In this document: piece by piece, positions 55,201-61,393 of the stretch | Layout: each line of letters opens with the position of its first letter | How positions within the stretch are numbered: position 1 is the first letter of the stretch | Assembly (NCBI RefSeq): GCF_902459685.1 | Contig: NZ_CABPSF010000003.1 | Span: forward strand, 806,001 to 870,000 | Origin: Pandoraea iniqua | GTDB taxonomy: Bacteria > Pseudomonadota > Gammaproteobacteria > Burkholderiales > Burkholderiaceae | Direction of reading: 5' to 3' | Length of the DNA: 64,000 nt | Made by a program: the position numbers and the translations under genes | Notes under the pieces: generated by a model | Seen by the model: only the letters and a program-made list of their open reading frames with translations | The model's database searches: none | What the model was told of the DNA's origin: nothing

Positions 55201-55578
55201 CATCGCGGCGATGCTTTGTGCTGCCGTGCTCAGATTGGCAATCGACGTCTGCAACTGCGCATTGGCCTGTTGCTGCTGTGCCGACGGGTCCATGAGCGAG
55301 CTCACCGGCGCACCGTTGGGCAGGCGTCCTGTCTGCGTGGCGGTCGCCTGCGCGGCACCGCGTGCACCAAACCACGCGTTGCTGAAGGCTTGCTGCGCGT
55401 GCGCGGCGGAAGAGGCGGACGAGGCCAGCAACGTGAGCGCCGCCGCCTGAACCAACGGTTTGCGATGCAGGTTGAGGATCACACGGCCAAGGCGTCGGCG
55501 CGGTTGCGCACGTCGCAAATCACGGTCTTGTGAGCCAGAAGAAGCAGGAAGAAGCGTCGGTTGCGAGTTCGATGGCAT
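43297..55578 (-). CDS. giant filamentous-haemagglutinin-like TpsA exoprotein
   Basis: 4093 residues. The long basic N-terminus (RRAQPRRRLGRVILNLHRKP) and hydrophobic stretch ending AHAQ form an extended signal peptide. The TPS secretion domain follows near 180-320: NWETFNVGRNTSVNFQQ, VNDPQARPSQIQGQL, VLILNRNGVIFGGTSQVDTRNLVVAAARMSD. The rest is repetitive beta-helix rich in G, N, T, S with many NVTLxA-like turns, and a C-terminal block (SRFGYTGTSADALGYFLALP ... GGREYNDPASPRYG) that resembles the DUF3739 end of this family. It would be exported by Sec and threaded through a TpsB outer-membrane pore, which is absent here. It lies downstream of an ECF/STN/ECF/FecR regulatory set on the same strand. 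Adhesin or biofilm matrix role is inferred. Confidence 0.95.
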   Translation of the reverse strand: MPSNSQPTLLPASSGSQDRDLRRAQPRRRLGRVILNLHRKPLVQAAALTLLASSASSAAHAQQAFSNAWFGARGAAQATATQTGRLPNGAPVSSLMDPSAQQQQANAQLQTSIANLSTAAQSIAAMQAAQATARAAAANTDATIPDGLSEGGLKVDTNSLTKGWINANAPTQTATGGKTNVNIQQTADKAILNWETFNVGRNTSVNFQQQSDWAVLNRVNDPQARPSQIQGQLHGDGTVLILNRNGVIFGGTSQVDTRNLVVAAARMSDAQFTSGLYGANGTTPSFTDALGKVEVQAGATIATRTPTSVTQGGGYVLLLGKEVSNAGAITTPQGQVAMAAGDSFVIRKGVGTDANTASTTRGNEVSPQFVAQSTAGKVVNTGLLMAPEGDVTMAGRDVQQLGVAVATTTVNTRGTIHLLNSASDTLGKVTMGSGALTSVLIGDNGATALDSQRAAMIQDAAAQDLLRAGASTGLFDNLSKLSDRRDQSRVEIVSGGNVEFQGNSLTLATGGQIAVSATNRSFVGTGAQLDVSGAVGVSLSMDSNNVKVNVQGNEQRDAPGNRDNTALNNANVYIDRRRLIYVPASVGGYANQRWYTGGGLLEVGGYLSNVAHGIGEWAAQGGTVTLGGTEVVTQTGASINLSGGSLNVQTGYLNQSWLKGSDGQIYNVNTAPANLIYTGVYTGFSVEHPRWGTTATESYANPLIAPQRLLQNGYTVGRDAGRLTISAPTAVLEGNVISNVYTGPVQTQARPAGLTDGYSLSQFAVARSGSFSLGQYTGVGRTDAFASDVVIGAIDDITSAMKVGDAIDAARKNTVWIDAARLNGYGLSEIDLVTRDDIAVNGDLRLANGGRLNLVAPQVDISGNVTVPSGTVNISNLFNQAGNLYPVALMRPDDTSSLTLASGAKIDTRGLWINGTTEPGAMSGAAFLNGGNVTFDATGDVTIADGSGIDVSSGGAILANGKTRGGTGGNVTLIAGDSASNHPITVGALDLNGQIVAYGVNGGGKLTISTPDGILIGNNASLSGGTLAAGTSANVSVKLAQPYTVPAGTPLPFSTVDMHLRLVFDVPTPAPIDVDSGFTGVITGAAWVVPAGVTLMTRRPPGQFGYDYWSTGQTVPAGKDVFGFTGTIPTGTVIPSNVFTSPLPVLPYKVVYTAGTVSSVAVTYPAGAIVPAGTVFSQDVAVLPVPVFNAGGSTGGATFFNAGFASYDINGGQGVRVDNGVTLAPTMPVYRFNAASVNARTGSDPSKVMDLVLPPLFAENAQTDTLTQRGGASIALRSLGRDYQGNPTGSEVSISKGASIVVDPGQSITLDSFSKITVDGSLVAHGGKIALTSEADNVLPSARNFDNSGNNLGWAIWLGPTASLDVSGFGYTATDASGRTYGTVLDGGSIALNGGPSFVIVRPGAALNADGTAVSVNTATVSGQPSNAAGSMMRVSNGGAISLASTSGLLVDGNLHAKSGGAGASGGDLSLSLLTPTFQDRSNAIPDRALVASQFTVTQARSTPVVLAGPQSLAALPFGYATVSADQIKDGGFSSASLLTTDYLIFKGDVTLSLDKSVKLMANAITSSAPFAGTQPATSNSVRIAAPYVSLSGTPAIYQDGYRTGSIGNPDTTNVPTTATFEVDANLIDFQGPISFSANTRYLDASYQWVSTPAAGFRTARFVSQGDIRFLPTPSLDSGTSLVTSWDFDFQAAQVYPGTGAVASITAANSNPNYNGTIRFGRTTDTLPDQPMSVFGTLMMTAPTIEQGGVLRAPFGKIFVGQLMASGRGGAILPQQIDFLPGSVTSVSTDSLTMPYGGTFDGVTYNYNGAALNAASTVVAGGFTFGGYGIGSGIRIRGSSINVDSGAVLDLSGGGSLTGAGFVSGRGGSVNVLTTPLVNANPTMTLSKAGDKVYAIVPGYASAYAPVSPENGAGDPAVGQRITIGDGVPGLPAGTYTLLPSNYALLPGAYRVEIGGTGQNLPTSATAAGNGTYLVAGYTGIANTSVRSQLPSTLLVTPGTAVRKYSQFNEQSYSDFLTSQAAQFGGLTPMLPRDGKALDVVLTMPATPATIPTGSVFTFDGTARFNAAPGGIAGQAAVEQVGEITTGTRTAAFAGVSVAAGDLTAMGAPRLSINGYPAFLSNTGYFMFATSGGAPADLYVRDGVNLSAGEIFLVGNNVSVGTNVTLSTIGKGTAPFDTASTGAPYTSSYTVLGLSNGDVEFSGSQSSTGTISIGSGSGLFAEGTLAFSTNGASTLDPSARFGARNILLAVGSLNVGDAAQVAAAGNPAGVLFNQAMLTTLLQGDPSSGAPALQKLTLGAAGAINVFGNSGLDARGSGVNLVLKAPAIYGYGASGDHVTIAADQITWNGVSGTSAPTIAAGGPGTGMGSLSLVAKEIDLGTYVSTDATNVTRTIYGFNNVDLTVSDRIVSAGNSALFVYQAPSTQSGDVFGQSGTGGNLTLVTPLVTGSPKSIMRYATAGALNIVAPQGGAPSAATSTIAGAEIDLTGDSVRIGSTVLLPSGKLVVDATHDIMLDGNSRIDLSGQPVQIQNATVYGFGGTAIFSSAQGSLSQAAGATLDVSAQNANAGEVTMNASQGTLTLGGTLRGSANPGFLSGDFNASAGTFADFAGLNASLNQGGFFDGRSFVQKQGDLVVGDGVRAHNVGISVDAGSLTVNGTIDASGTSPGTIRLSAGNGLTLGGSAVLDVHGKTLQVDSYGAPIEAKNRGHIELSAAGGTLTLSPGATLDLSTPDGRAYGDIVLNAMRTGETSGDIAINAPGPLTIRGAQSIALNGVWTYNLPGGSTISQGTLDTYDAASQTFMNAAAGNGALSARTVGLSAYGSTYHLRPGVQIASVGDLSTIGDIDLSKYRYGPGADRDPNSPTYGAGEPMALVVRAGGNLTVKGSISDGFQASSGAPATYSLIDVTTASGFAKQTGSDGSHAFTYWFNETSDVYFATAWTVPNTAFYNWWTQNWWGPYVDSNGVSYNPGDTIPAGTTISAQNSYGFGFDASNLPQLYAMSSPAVAPSPATSSQATMLAAGSRSASIRLVGGADLTSADQRARQSTRALAGQGNVTLSDPSYNSSLAGKYFSVLRTGTGTLDILAGGSFSEATPYGVYTAGTASAPVLAADGSNPYDLPGAASGGGLHVWYPEHGGDVLISAQQDITGNIQIADNSQRYDDSNYTANWLWRQGGSGATSDLGAWGINFGSMAVMSQWDRVPRLVGFQGIGTLGGGNLSVIAGRNAGVMSANSATISPGLDLAVASTGRVLADGTIVQTGGGDLTVKVGGMLNGRPSTGRSDAVSDYFGSVTDLRGNTTIDAGSVGATAAFGNGSYWKSFDPRAMDVTVIKGVTQTRGPTIIPGDGTVSVTTRGDLVIGGVGDAGMQTNPVIDGAYFTNSAGAIGKGGATQFTLWTPTSGIRLFTAGGDVMPLQGDQQGNATTNSASGYFPGSLSVVAANGDVRFATPMGPSDPNSSIELISSPVGQLQILAVGSIYGQGATVSLSGADMGSLATPQRPYFQTISGGTSNASADAQIRLIANSPYAFGEDNVSTLLHANDPLPALVFAGKDIDDLSIGQTLKPMVDSVRQFFPTHSVWYVAGKPFQVIAGRDIVGVGTVPDTFLNLSDSDITLMQAGRDVIYQSANIVGPGLLQMQAGRNLYQGYYGALSSVGDVVHPSNTSGGADISVLAGVGANGPDYASFGKLYFDPANQLPSGTVLAGSGKVVHAYGDELTQWLKSRFGYTGTSADALGYFLALPKTQQGVFVREVYFTELLLGGREYNDPASPRYGSYLRGRDAIATLFPATDAQGNAVNYNGAITMFSSITGVNNVNGVNIPVTTDAGVRTNFGGNIQMLNPGGRTLVGVEGVTPGASAGIVTQGEGDIQLYSRDSILLGLSRIMTTFGGGIQAWSATGDINAGRGAKTTVLYTPPKRVYDNVGDVTLSPSVPSSGAGIATLAPLPEVPPGDIDLVAPLGTIDAGEAGIRVSGNVNFAALQVVNAANVQVQGKSTGLPTIAAVNVGALTNASATAAQAATAAQDAMARERATQRQNTPSIFTIRMLGGTDTNAPAADAKGAPLPPQARAYDASSAFQLVGNGVLTEAQKMQLTREEKSHL

Positions 55579-55683
55579 GTCGGGTTTGCAGTGGCAATCG
55601 GTTAGCAGACGCCCTCCCGTTCACGGGGACAAGCGCCCTTCCCTGTGATGACGACGCTCGTCGCCCAATCCCGCAAACCTCAC

Positions 55684-55702
55684 GCGAACTTTTTGCGTTC
55701 GC
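55684..55702. repeat. inverted repeat in the fecR-adhesin gap
   Basis: GCGAAC-N7-GTTCGC with a T-rich loop on the plus strand, inside the 138-bp gap between fecR and the adhesin start. It may be an operator, promoter element or mRNA hairpin. The adhesin promoter, if ECF-dependent, must lie close by. Confidence 0.35.
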
Positions 55703-55716
55703 TCACCCAAACAAGC

Positions 55717-56715
55717 TCACCCCACCAACACGATACCGCCCGGCAAGTGCGTCACCCGGGCACCGAGCACCTCTTGAATCTGCGCGAAGATTTCGCCGAG
55801 ACGGTCGATTCGGTAGCGTCCGCTCAGACGGCTTTGCGCCAGCCGGTTGTCGAACACCACCACACGCCCGTTGCGATAACGATTGATCTCGTCCGCGACT
55901 TGCACGAGCGGCGTATCGCGGAACACGAGCACGCCGTTGCGCCATGCCGACGTCGCCGTGGTGTCCACCGATGTCACCGCACCGAGACGCTGCCCTTCGT
56001 ATGTCACCTGCTGCTGCGCGGCGAGCGCCACGCGCTGGCTGCCCAGCGACACACCGACATTGCCCGAGACGCAGGTCACGCAGACCTGCGAAGCCAGATG
56101 CCGAACTTCGAAATTCGCCCGGGTGCCCGTCACGCGTCCCTTACCGGCTTCGACCACGAACGCTGCCGCGTTGCCGGCGCTCCCGGTGTTATCCACGGCA
56201 ATCTCGCCATCTAGCAGATCCACGCCTTGGTGCGGGCCCGCGCCGGTCAGCATGGCAATGCTCGTGCGCGTGTTCAGGTCGAGCGTCACCCCCTCGCCCA
56301 TGGCAATCTGGCGCTGCTCTCCCGTGGCCGTGCGGTAGTCGGCACCGGCCATGGCGGTCATGCTGCCCCAGAAGCCCGCCGGCGCGACGACGGCCGCGCC
56401 CACCCCGGCGGCGGACGCCAGCGCTCCGCCCAAAAACCATCGGCGGCTCATGCGCGTCATGCGCGGCGAGTGCGTCGCGGCCGATGCCGCCCGCGCACGC
56501 ACCATCTCTCCCGCTGGACCAAGGTCGCGCCACAGGCGTCGTGCTTCGGCAAACGCGCTCGCATGCGCGGGACTCGCCTCGCACCAGCGCTGAAGCGCCT
56601 GCGCGTCGGCAACGGTCGCCTCACCGGACGTGAGCCGTCGCACCCACGCGTGGGCGTCCTGCTGCAAGGCGCGCGGGGTGGCGGGCCGGGTAGAAGTGTC
56701 GGGTGCTGCCTTCAT
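55717..56715 (-). CDS. FecR-family anti-sigma factor / sigma regulator
   Basis: 332 residues. A cytoplasmic N-terminal DUF4880-type segment (AHAWVRRLTSGEATVADAQALQRW) is followed by a twin-arginine-like motif SRRWFLGG with one membrane helix (about 93-115), then the periplasmic FecR domain (YRTATGEQRQIAMGEGVTLDLNTRTSI, VEAGKGRVTGTRANFEV). The C-terminal part (VADEINRYRNGRVVVFDN, LSGRYRIDRLGEIFAQIQ) resembles the STN-binding region. It is expected to hold the neighbouring ECF sigma factor and sense the periplasmic STN domain. An ATG 27 codons upstream is an alternative start. Confidence 0.92.
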   Translation of the reverse strand: MKAAPDTSTRPATPRALQQDAHAWVRRLTSGEATVADAQALQRWCEASPAHASAFAEARRLWRDLGPAGEMVRARAASAATHSPRMTRMSRRWFLGGALASAAGVGAAVVAPAGFWGSMTAMAGADYRTATGEQRQIAMGEGVTLDLNTRTSIAMLTGAGPHQGVDLLDGEIAVDNTGSAGNAAAFVVEAGKGRVTGTRANFEVRHLASQVCVTCVSGNVGVSLGSQRVALAAQQQVTYEGQRLGAVTSVDTTATSAWRNGVLVFRDTPLVQVADEINRYRNGRVVVFDNRLAQSRLSGRYRIDRLGEIFAQIQEVLGARVTHLPGGIVLVG

Positions 56716-56895
56716 GTGCGATGTGTCTGCCAATCCTCTGCCAGCGGTCTGCCCTCGCTCTGCCGCCTCGGGGGCGACCGAATTACGGCGCGTCATAATG
56801 ACATGACGGATAAAGCCGCGGAAAACCGCAAAATTTTTCAATATTTTTTTGCGCCGTCGCACGATTGTCATGTTTCCGTGCCGTGGCGCGCGTCG

Positions 56896-57399
56896 CTACC
56901 TGTCCATGTGTTCCAAGAAGAATTCCTGCGCCCGCTTGAGTTCGAGTTCCACGAGCCGAAGCGAGATGCCGAAGCGCTCCGCCACTTCGCGCTGCGCGAG
57001 TCCGTCGAGGCGAACCGCGAGCAGAATCTCGCGGCGGCGCGCAGGCATACACTCTAACAAGCGGGCCAGTTCGCCCAACTCGGATTGCGCCTCGGCAATC
57101 TGATCCGGCCCGGGTGCCGGACTCACAAGATCGAACATGGTTTCGATCTCACCGGTGCTAAGCCGCCGGTCTTCCGCACGCTGCTTGTCAATCGCCGCGT
57201 GGTACGCCATGCGATACAGATAGGCGCCGGGATTTCGCACCGAATCGATGTTCTCGTTGTTCTCCAGACGCAGCCAAGTGTCCTGTAGCGCATCGCCCGC
57301 CAGATCGGACGAGCCGAGCTTGCGCGAAAGCAACGTCTTCAATTGTCCGTAGCGCTGAACCAGCAATTCGCGGAGGGTAGCGCGGCTGCTATCGGCCAT
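56896..57399 (-). CDS. ECF RNA polymerase sigma factor (FecI-like), proximal
   Basis: 167 residues. Region 2 is LLSRKLGSSDLAGDALQDTWLRLENN and region 4 LLAVRLDGLAQREVAERFGISLRLVELELKRA. The start MADSSRATL has GGGGAGATC before it. Its first codons overlap the end of the STN-TonB gene. With FecR 180 bp downstream this is the normal sigma/anti-sigma order. The likely target is the adhesin operon and perhaps itself. Confidence 0.94.
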   Translation of the reverse strand: MADSSRATLRELLVQRYGQLKTLLSRKLGSSDLAGDALQDTWLRLENNENIDSVRNPGAYLYRMAYHAAIDKQRAEDRRLSTGEIETMFDLVSPAPGPDQIAEAQSELGELARLLECMPARRREILLAVRLDGLAQREVAERFGISLRLVELELKRAQEFFLEHMDR

Positions 57400-58162
57400 G
57401 CGATCTCCCCGGCCTCGGGACATCCGTCGCCGTGTCGCTGTCACAGCCCCAGTTACGCCCGGAGGCGCGGGGCTGCACCACGAACGTAAAGGGCTGCGCC
57501 AGCGCAGGCGGCGCAGGCTCGCCCACGCTCGCCCCCTGAAGTGCGCTCACGACCGCCGCGTCGGTGGCCGGATCGCCGCTGGACCCGAGCAGTGCCACCG
57601 GCCCGATCACACCACTCGTGCCGACCCATAGCCGGAAGGCGACGCGGCGCGCGCCCTGCGCCAGAAGCGGCTGCGCACAGAATGCGTCGTGCACGCGAGT
57701 TTGTATCAGTCCGAAGTAGCGGCGCGCGGCCGCCGGATCGAATGCGGCATCGCCATCGGTGTCGGGGCTGTTTGTGCGACCGGCGACCAGCGTCACCGAC
57801 TTCGGTCCCGTGTAGCGGGCCACGAGACCGCTGCCGTCGAGCAATCGGGAGAGTGCTGCGCGTGCGCTCATGTCACCTTGCACCGGCGTGGAGACACGTC
57901 CCGCGGTGAGCGAGCTGTCGTAGAGCAGCGAGACGTCGGCGAAGGCGCCGTAGGATTCCAACGCGGATGGCAGCGACTGCGACGGGATGTCGAACCGCAG
58001 CAGCGCCTCACCCGATGCGTCGGTATCGACGTCGATACCGGCGACGATGCCGGCAACGGCAGTCGTCGCCCAGACACGGGCAGGGCAAGCGCTAATGCTG
58101 ATCATCGCGAGACACAGTAGCAATATCGACCGCGGAACGCTTGTCGCTATGGTTCTGAGCAT
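57389..58162 (-). CDS. STN-TonB chimeric periplasmic protein
   Basis: 257 residues with an N-terminal signal segment (SILLLCLAMISISACPARVWA). Residues about 56-127 are a secretin/TonB short N-terminal (STN) domain: FDIPSQSLPSALESYGAFADVSLLYDSSLTAGR...GDMSARAALSRLLDGSGL. Residues about 145-230 look like a TonB C-terminal domain: VAFRLWVGTSGVIGPVALLGSSGDPATDAAVVSALQG. There is no beta-barrel. It overlaps the downstream sigma gene by 11 bp. STN domains usually sit on TonB-dependent receptors and talk to FecR. The TonB-C assignment is by pattern and should be tested. Confidence 0.8.
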   Translation of the reverse strand: MLRTIATSVPRSILLLCLAMISISACPARVWATTAVAGIVAGIDVDTDASGEALLRFDIPSQSLPSALESYGAFADVSLLYDSSLTAGRVSTPVQGDMSARAALSRLLDGSGLVARYTGPKSVTLVAGRTNSPDTDGDAAFDPAAARRYFGLIQTRVHDAFCAQPLLAQGARRVAFRLWVGTSGVIGPVALLGSSGDPATDAAVVSALQGASVGEPAPPALAQPFTFVVQPRASGRNWGCDSDTATDVPRPGRSHGR

Positions 58163-58269
58163 GTCCGCTTCGTTGGGCGCACAACGGGCCCGGGCCGATA
58201 GCGGCCGCTATGGGTAGCGTGCGGAATAGAAGTCATCGCGCAGGCTAGCAGTCCGATATGAATTATTTG

Positions 58270-58962
58270 TTACATCGGCTGGCTATCAACACAGGGCGGT
58301 ATCGTGGCACGCCGTGCCGGGCGACGCTCGTTGCGAATACCGCCGTGCGCCGTACGTCCCGTGCGCATTGCGCAGTAGTCGAGTGTCTGGCGCAGGAGCG
58401 TGTCGACCTTTCGCAGCGAAAGCCCGTAGCGCGCCGCCACCTCCTCGCGCGTGAGGTCGTCGATGCGCAGCTCTACGAGCACACGCCGGTGGTGACCCGA
58501 CATATCCTCCAGTGCGCGGGCCAGCGCCGCCAACTCGGAACGGGCATCGGCCACGGCTTCCGGCCCGGGACCGCGATCGGGCACGATGTCGAAGAAGTCG
58601 TTCTCGTCAGTGACGGAGGTCCACAGCCGCCGCCCGCGCATCTGGTCGACGGCGAGGTTGTAGGCCATGCGGTAAACGTAGGTCTCTGCGCTGCGAATGG
58701 CGTCGGGCAGCATGGCGCTGCCCAAACGCACCCAAGCTTCGTGCAGACTGTCGCTCGCGGTATCGGAGCAGCCGAGGCGCCGCGACAGACGGCTGAGCAG
58801 CCGGTCGTAGTTCGACGTCAGGCACTCGCGTAGCTGCGCACCGGCGGGATTCTCCCGGCCGGATTCACCGTTGTGGCGATGCTCTGCCGCCACATCCGTG
58901 ACCGCCCCGACCTCCCCAGCCTCCCCGGGTTGACCTAATTCGTACCCGGTGCTCATTTCCAC
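58270..58962 (-). CDS. ECF RNA polymerase sigma factor (FecI-like), distal
   Basis: 230 residues. Region 2 is LLSRLSRRLGCSDTASDSLHEAWVRLGSA and region 4 LVELRIDDLTREEVAARYGLSLRKVDTLL. The GTG start has GGGAG eight bases before it; an ATG two codons later is possible. A long N-terminal extension (about 45 residues) and a basic C-terminal tail are unlike its neighbour. It is the first gene of the regulatory set. It resembles the proximal sigma factor only in the core, so they are paralogues, not a recent duplication. Confidence 0.92.
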   Translation of the reverse strand: MEMSTGYELGQPGEAGEVGAVTDVAAEHRHNGESGRENPAGAQLRECLTSNYDRLLSRLSRRLGCSDTASDSLHEAWVRLGSAMLPDAIRSAETYVYRMAYNLAVDQMRGRRLWTSVTDENDFFDIVPDRGPGPEAVADARSELAALARALEDMSGHHRRVLVELRIDDLTREEVAARYGLSLRKVDTLLRQTLDYCAMRTGRTAHGGIRNERRPARRATIPPCVDSQPM

Positions 58963-59160
58963 GGCAGCCGCTCCCGTAGACCGGCTTCTCCCCGCTTGCC
59001 TTGCGCGAACATTGTGTGCCCCCGTTACCGATGAACGTTTCGCTCTGCCATTGACTACGGCTTCAATGACAAGACGATTGGCGACGGGGAAAACCGCACA
59101 CTATTTTGTAACGCGGGGGGACCGGCCGCGGGCGGAGCGCGACCGACCGCCTTTCAGGCC

Positions 59161-59928
59161 TTAGTGGGTGGCGGCGTACGGCGCAATCTTATAGCCCACA
59201 CCTTCCAACGCCGTGCGTACCGCGCTGGCCATCCCGATGGCGTTGGGGCTGTCGCCATGAACGCACACGGTGTCAATCGCCACGTTAAGTCGCTTGCCGC
59301 TTTCCGCGATGATGCAACCCTCGGTCACCATGGCAAGCACATGCTTTGCCGATTGATCGGGGTCGTGAATCACGGCACCGGGTAATTTCCGCGACTTGAG
59401 TTTGAAGTCGTCGGTGTAAGCACGGTCGGCATAAATCTCGGAAATGACACGCAGGTCGCTCTGCATACCGACACGCCACAACGTGGTCGCAGCCATGGTC
59501 GACAGGATGAGTTCCGGATTCAGCTTGCGAATGGCGTTGATAAAAATCTCTGCCGCATCTTCATCGTCTGCCACCAGATGCCCCATCGCGCCATGCGCTT
59601 TCACGTGAGTCAGGCGATGCCCGGCCGCCTTGGCCATCGCATCGGCAGCGCCGATTTGATAAACAAAATACGCCTCGAGCTCTTTGGCGCTCATGTCCAT
59701 ATGGCGGCGGCCAAAGCCGACCAGATCGGGATAGCCCGGATGCGCGCCAACGGCAACGTTTCGCTCCTTTGCGGCAGCACACAGCGTTGCCATGATCAAC
59801 GGGTCGCCGGCGTGAAAACCACACGCCATATTGGCCGTAGAGGCAATGGACAGCATCTCCAAGTCATCACCAATGGTGTACGACCCGAAGCCCTCCCCCA
59901 TATCTGAATTGATGTCGATCGTCTTCAT
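59161..59928 (-). CDS. pxpA: 5-oxoprolinase subunit PxpA (LamB/YcsF family)
   Basis: 255 residues. The family motifs are DINSDMGEGFG, ASTANMACGFHAGDP, VGAHPGYPDLVGFGRR and VCVHGDSPNA. PxpA works with PxpB and PxpC to hydrolyse 5-oxoproline using ATP. It is the last gene of the reverse operon, 8 bp after the MFS transporter. It is complete and starts at MKTIDINSD. Confidence 0.96.
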   Translation of the reverse strand: MKTIDINSDMGEGFGSYTIGDDLEMLSIASTANMACGFHAGDPLIMATLCAAAKERNVAVGAHPGYPDLVGFGRRHMDMSAKELEAYFVYQIGAADAMAKAAGHRLTHVKAHGAMGHLVADDEDAAEIFINAIRKLNPELILSTMAATTLWRVGMQSDLRVISEIYADRAYTDDFKLKSRKLPGAVIHDPDQSAKHVLAMVTEGCIIAESGKRLNVAIDTVCVHGDSPNAIGMASAVRTALEGVGYKIAPYAATH

Positions 59929-59936
59929 AGTGGACC

Positions 59937-61295
59937 TTAGTCTTCGAGGTTATCTTGCGCCGTCTCACGCATGGTAAAGAACACAATCAGTGCGCACACT
60001 GCGGTTGCCATGACGAAATAGGCGGGCGACGTCTTGTCACCGGTCTGCTGAACCAGCCATGTGGAAATGTAGGGCGTCGATGCGCCCCCCAAGATGGCCC
60101 CAAGGTTAAAGCCTACGGATACGCCGGTGTAACGCACATGCGTCGGGAACAACTCCCCATACAACGGATAGCCGACGGCCTGAACCATGGCAAAGGCAAA
60201 GAATTCGAGCAAGACGGCCGCAATTGCCAGATTGAAATCCCCTTGCGACGTCATCCACAGCGCCAGCGGTGTGAAAACAACGTAAGCCACATACCCGGCA
60301 ATCAGCACCGGACGGCGCCCGACCGAATCAGACAGCCGGCCGAAGAATGGCATCAGAAGCGCGGACAAAATGGGGCCTGCCGCCATCAGCCAATACACCA
60401 TCTGACTGGGGTAATTCATCACCTTGGTCAGGTGAATGTTGAAATACACGAGACCAAGGTAGGCGCAGGCGTTCTGCGCGGTTGCGATGACCACGACGCG
60501 GAACAACGACTTCCCGTGGTTCGAGATGACGTCGCTAAGCGGTGCCTTCTCCGGCGCGTGGCTTTTCTGGGCGCTCTTGAATTTCGGCGACTCTTCAAGA
60601 TGCTGACGTGCCCACACGGTCAGCAGAATCAGCGGGAAGCAAAGCAGGAACGGAATACGCCAGCCCCACTCACGCATGTCGTCGGCGCCGAGAACGAGGC
60701 CGACAATACCGGCCACCAACGCTGCGCTGCCGGTACCGATACCGACGCCCGCCGGGTTGAATGAGCCGAACATACCGCGGCGGTTCGCCGGTGCCACTTC
60801 GGCAATATAGGTGACGGCACCGCTGACTTCACCGCCCGCGAAGAAGCCTTGGATCACACGGCACACGAGCAGCAGAATCGGTGCCCAGATACCCGCAGTG
60901 GCGTAGGTCGGCAGCAGACCAACGCAGGCGCTGGCTGCCCCCATCCCCAAAACGGTTGTCAGCAGCGTTTTTTTGCGGCCGAAGCGGTCACCCAGCCAGC
61001 CAAAAAAGACGCCACCCAGCGGTCGAACGAAAAACGCGCTGGCGAAGATGCCAAGCGTTCCCAGCAAGGCATCCAGTCCGTCCGTGGTCGGGAAAAAGTG
61101 ACCGCTCATCATCACGGCCAGCACGCCATAAAGCGCGAAGTCGAAGTACTCGACCGCCGACCCCATGGACGCGATGATCGATACACGCCAGGGCGACAGC
61201 TTCTCGCCGCCGGTAACGGTAACGGTGCCAGCGCCGGCACCGGTGCTTGGCTGCGCCGGCAGTCCTTTTTGCGTTCCTACTGTAGACGTTTCCAT
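59937..61295 (-). CDS. MFS transporter (metabolite:H+ symporter family)
   Basis: 452 residues with twelve helices. The MHS signature FVRPLGGVFFGWLGDRFGRKKTL lies after helix 2, and FNPAGVGIGTGSAALVAG follows. The N-terminus carries a Gly/Thr-rich leader. Homologues import organic acids such as citrate, ketoglutarate or proline/betaine. Placement in a 5-oxoprolinase operon suggests uptake of oxoproline or a related acid. Confidence 0.92.
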   Translation of the reverse strand: METSTVGTQKGLPAQPSTGAGAGTVTVTGGEKLSPWRVSIIASMGSAVEYFDFALYGVLAVMMSGHFFPTTDGLDALLGTLGIFASAFFVRPLGGVFFGWLGDRFGRKKTLLTTVLGMGAASACVGLLPTYATAGIWAPILLLVCRVIQGFFAGGEVSGAVTYIAEVAPANRRGMFGSFNPAGVGIGTGSAALVAGIVGLVLGADDMREWGWRIPFLLCFPLILLTVWARQHLEESPKFKSAQKSHAPEKAPLSDVISNHGKSLFRVVVIATAQNACAYLGLVYFNIHLTKVMNYPSQMVYWLMAAGPILSALLMPFFGRLSDSVGRRPVLIAGYVAYVVFTPLALWMTSQGDFNLAIAAVLLEFFAFAMVQAVGYPLYGELFPTHVRYTGVSVGFNLGAILGGASTPYISTWLVQQTGDKTSPAYFVMATAVCALIVFFTMRETAQDNLED

Positions 61296-61393
61296 TCTTT
61301 TCCCTTCATCTCCATATGCCTGCGCGGTCGCTTTTGAAAGCCACCGCCCTCCCCCTTATTGCCTGTCTACTGCCTGCCGCCGGTCATCAGGAA

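Noticed and set aside
43297..55578. CRISPR or tandem DNA repeats inside the adhesin gene
   Set aside because: Repetition is at the protein level, degenerate and coding. No regular direct repeats with spacers were seen.
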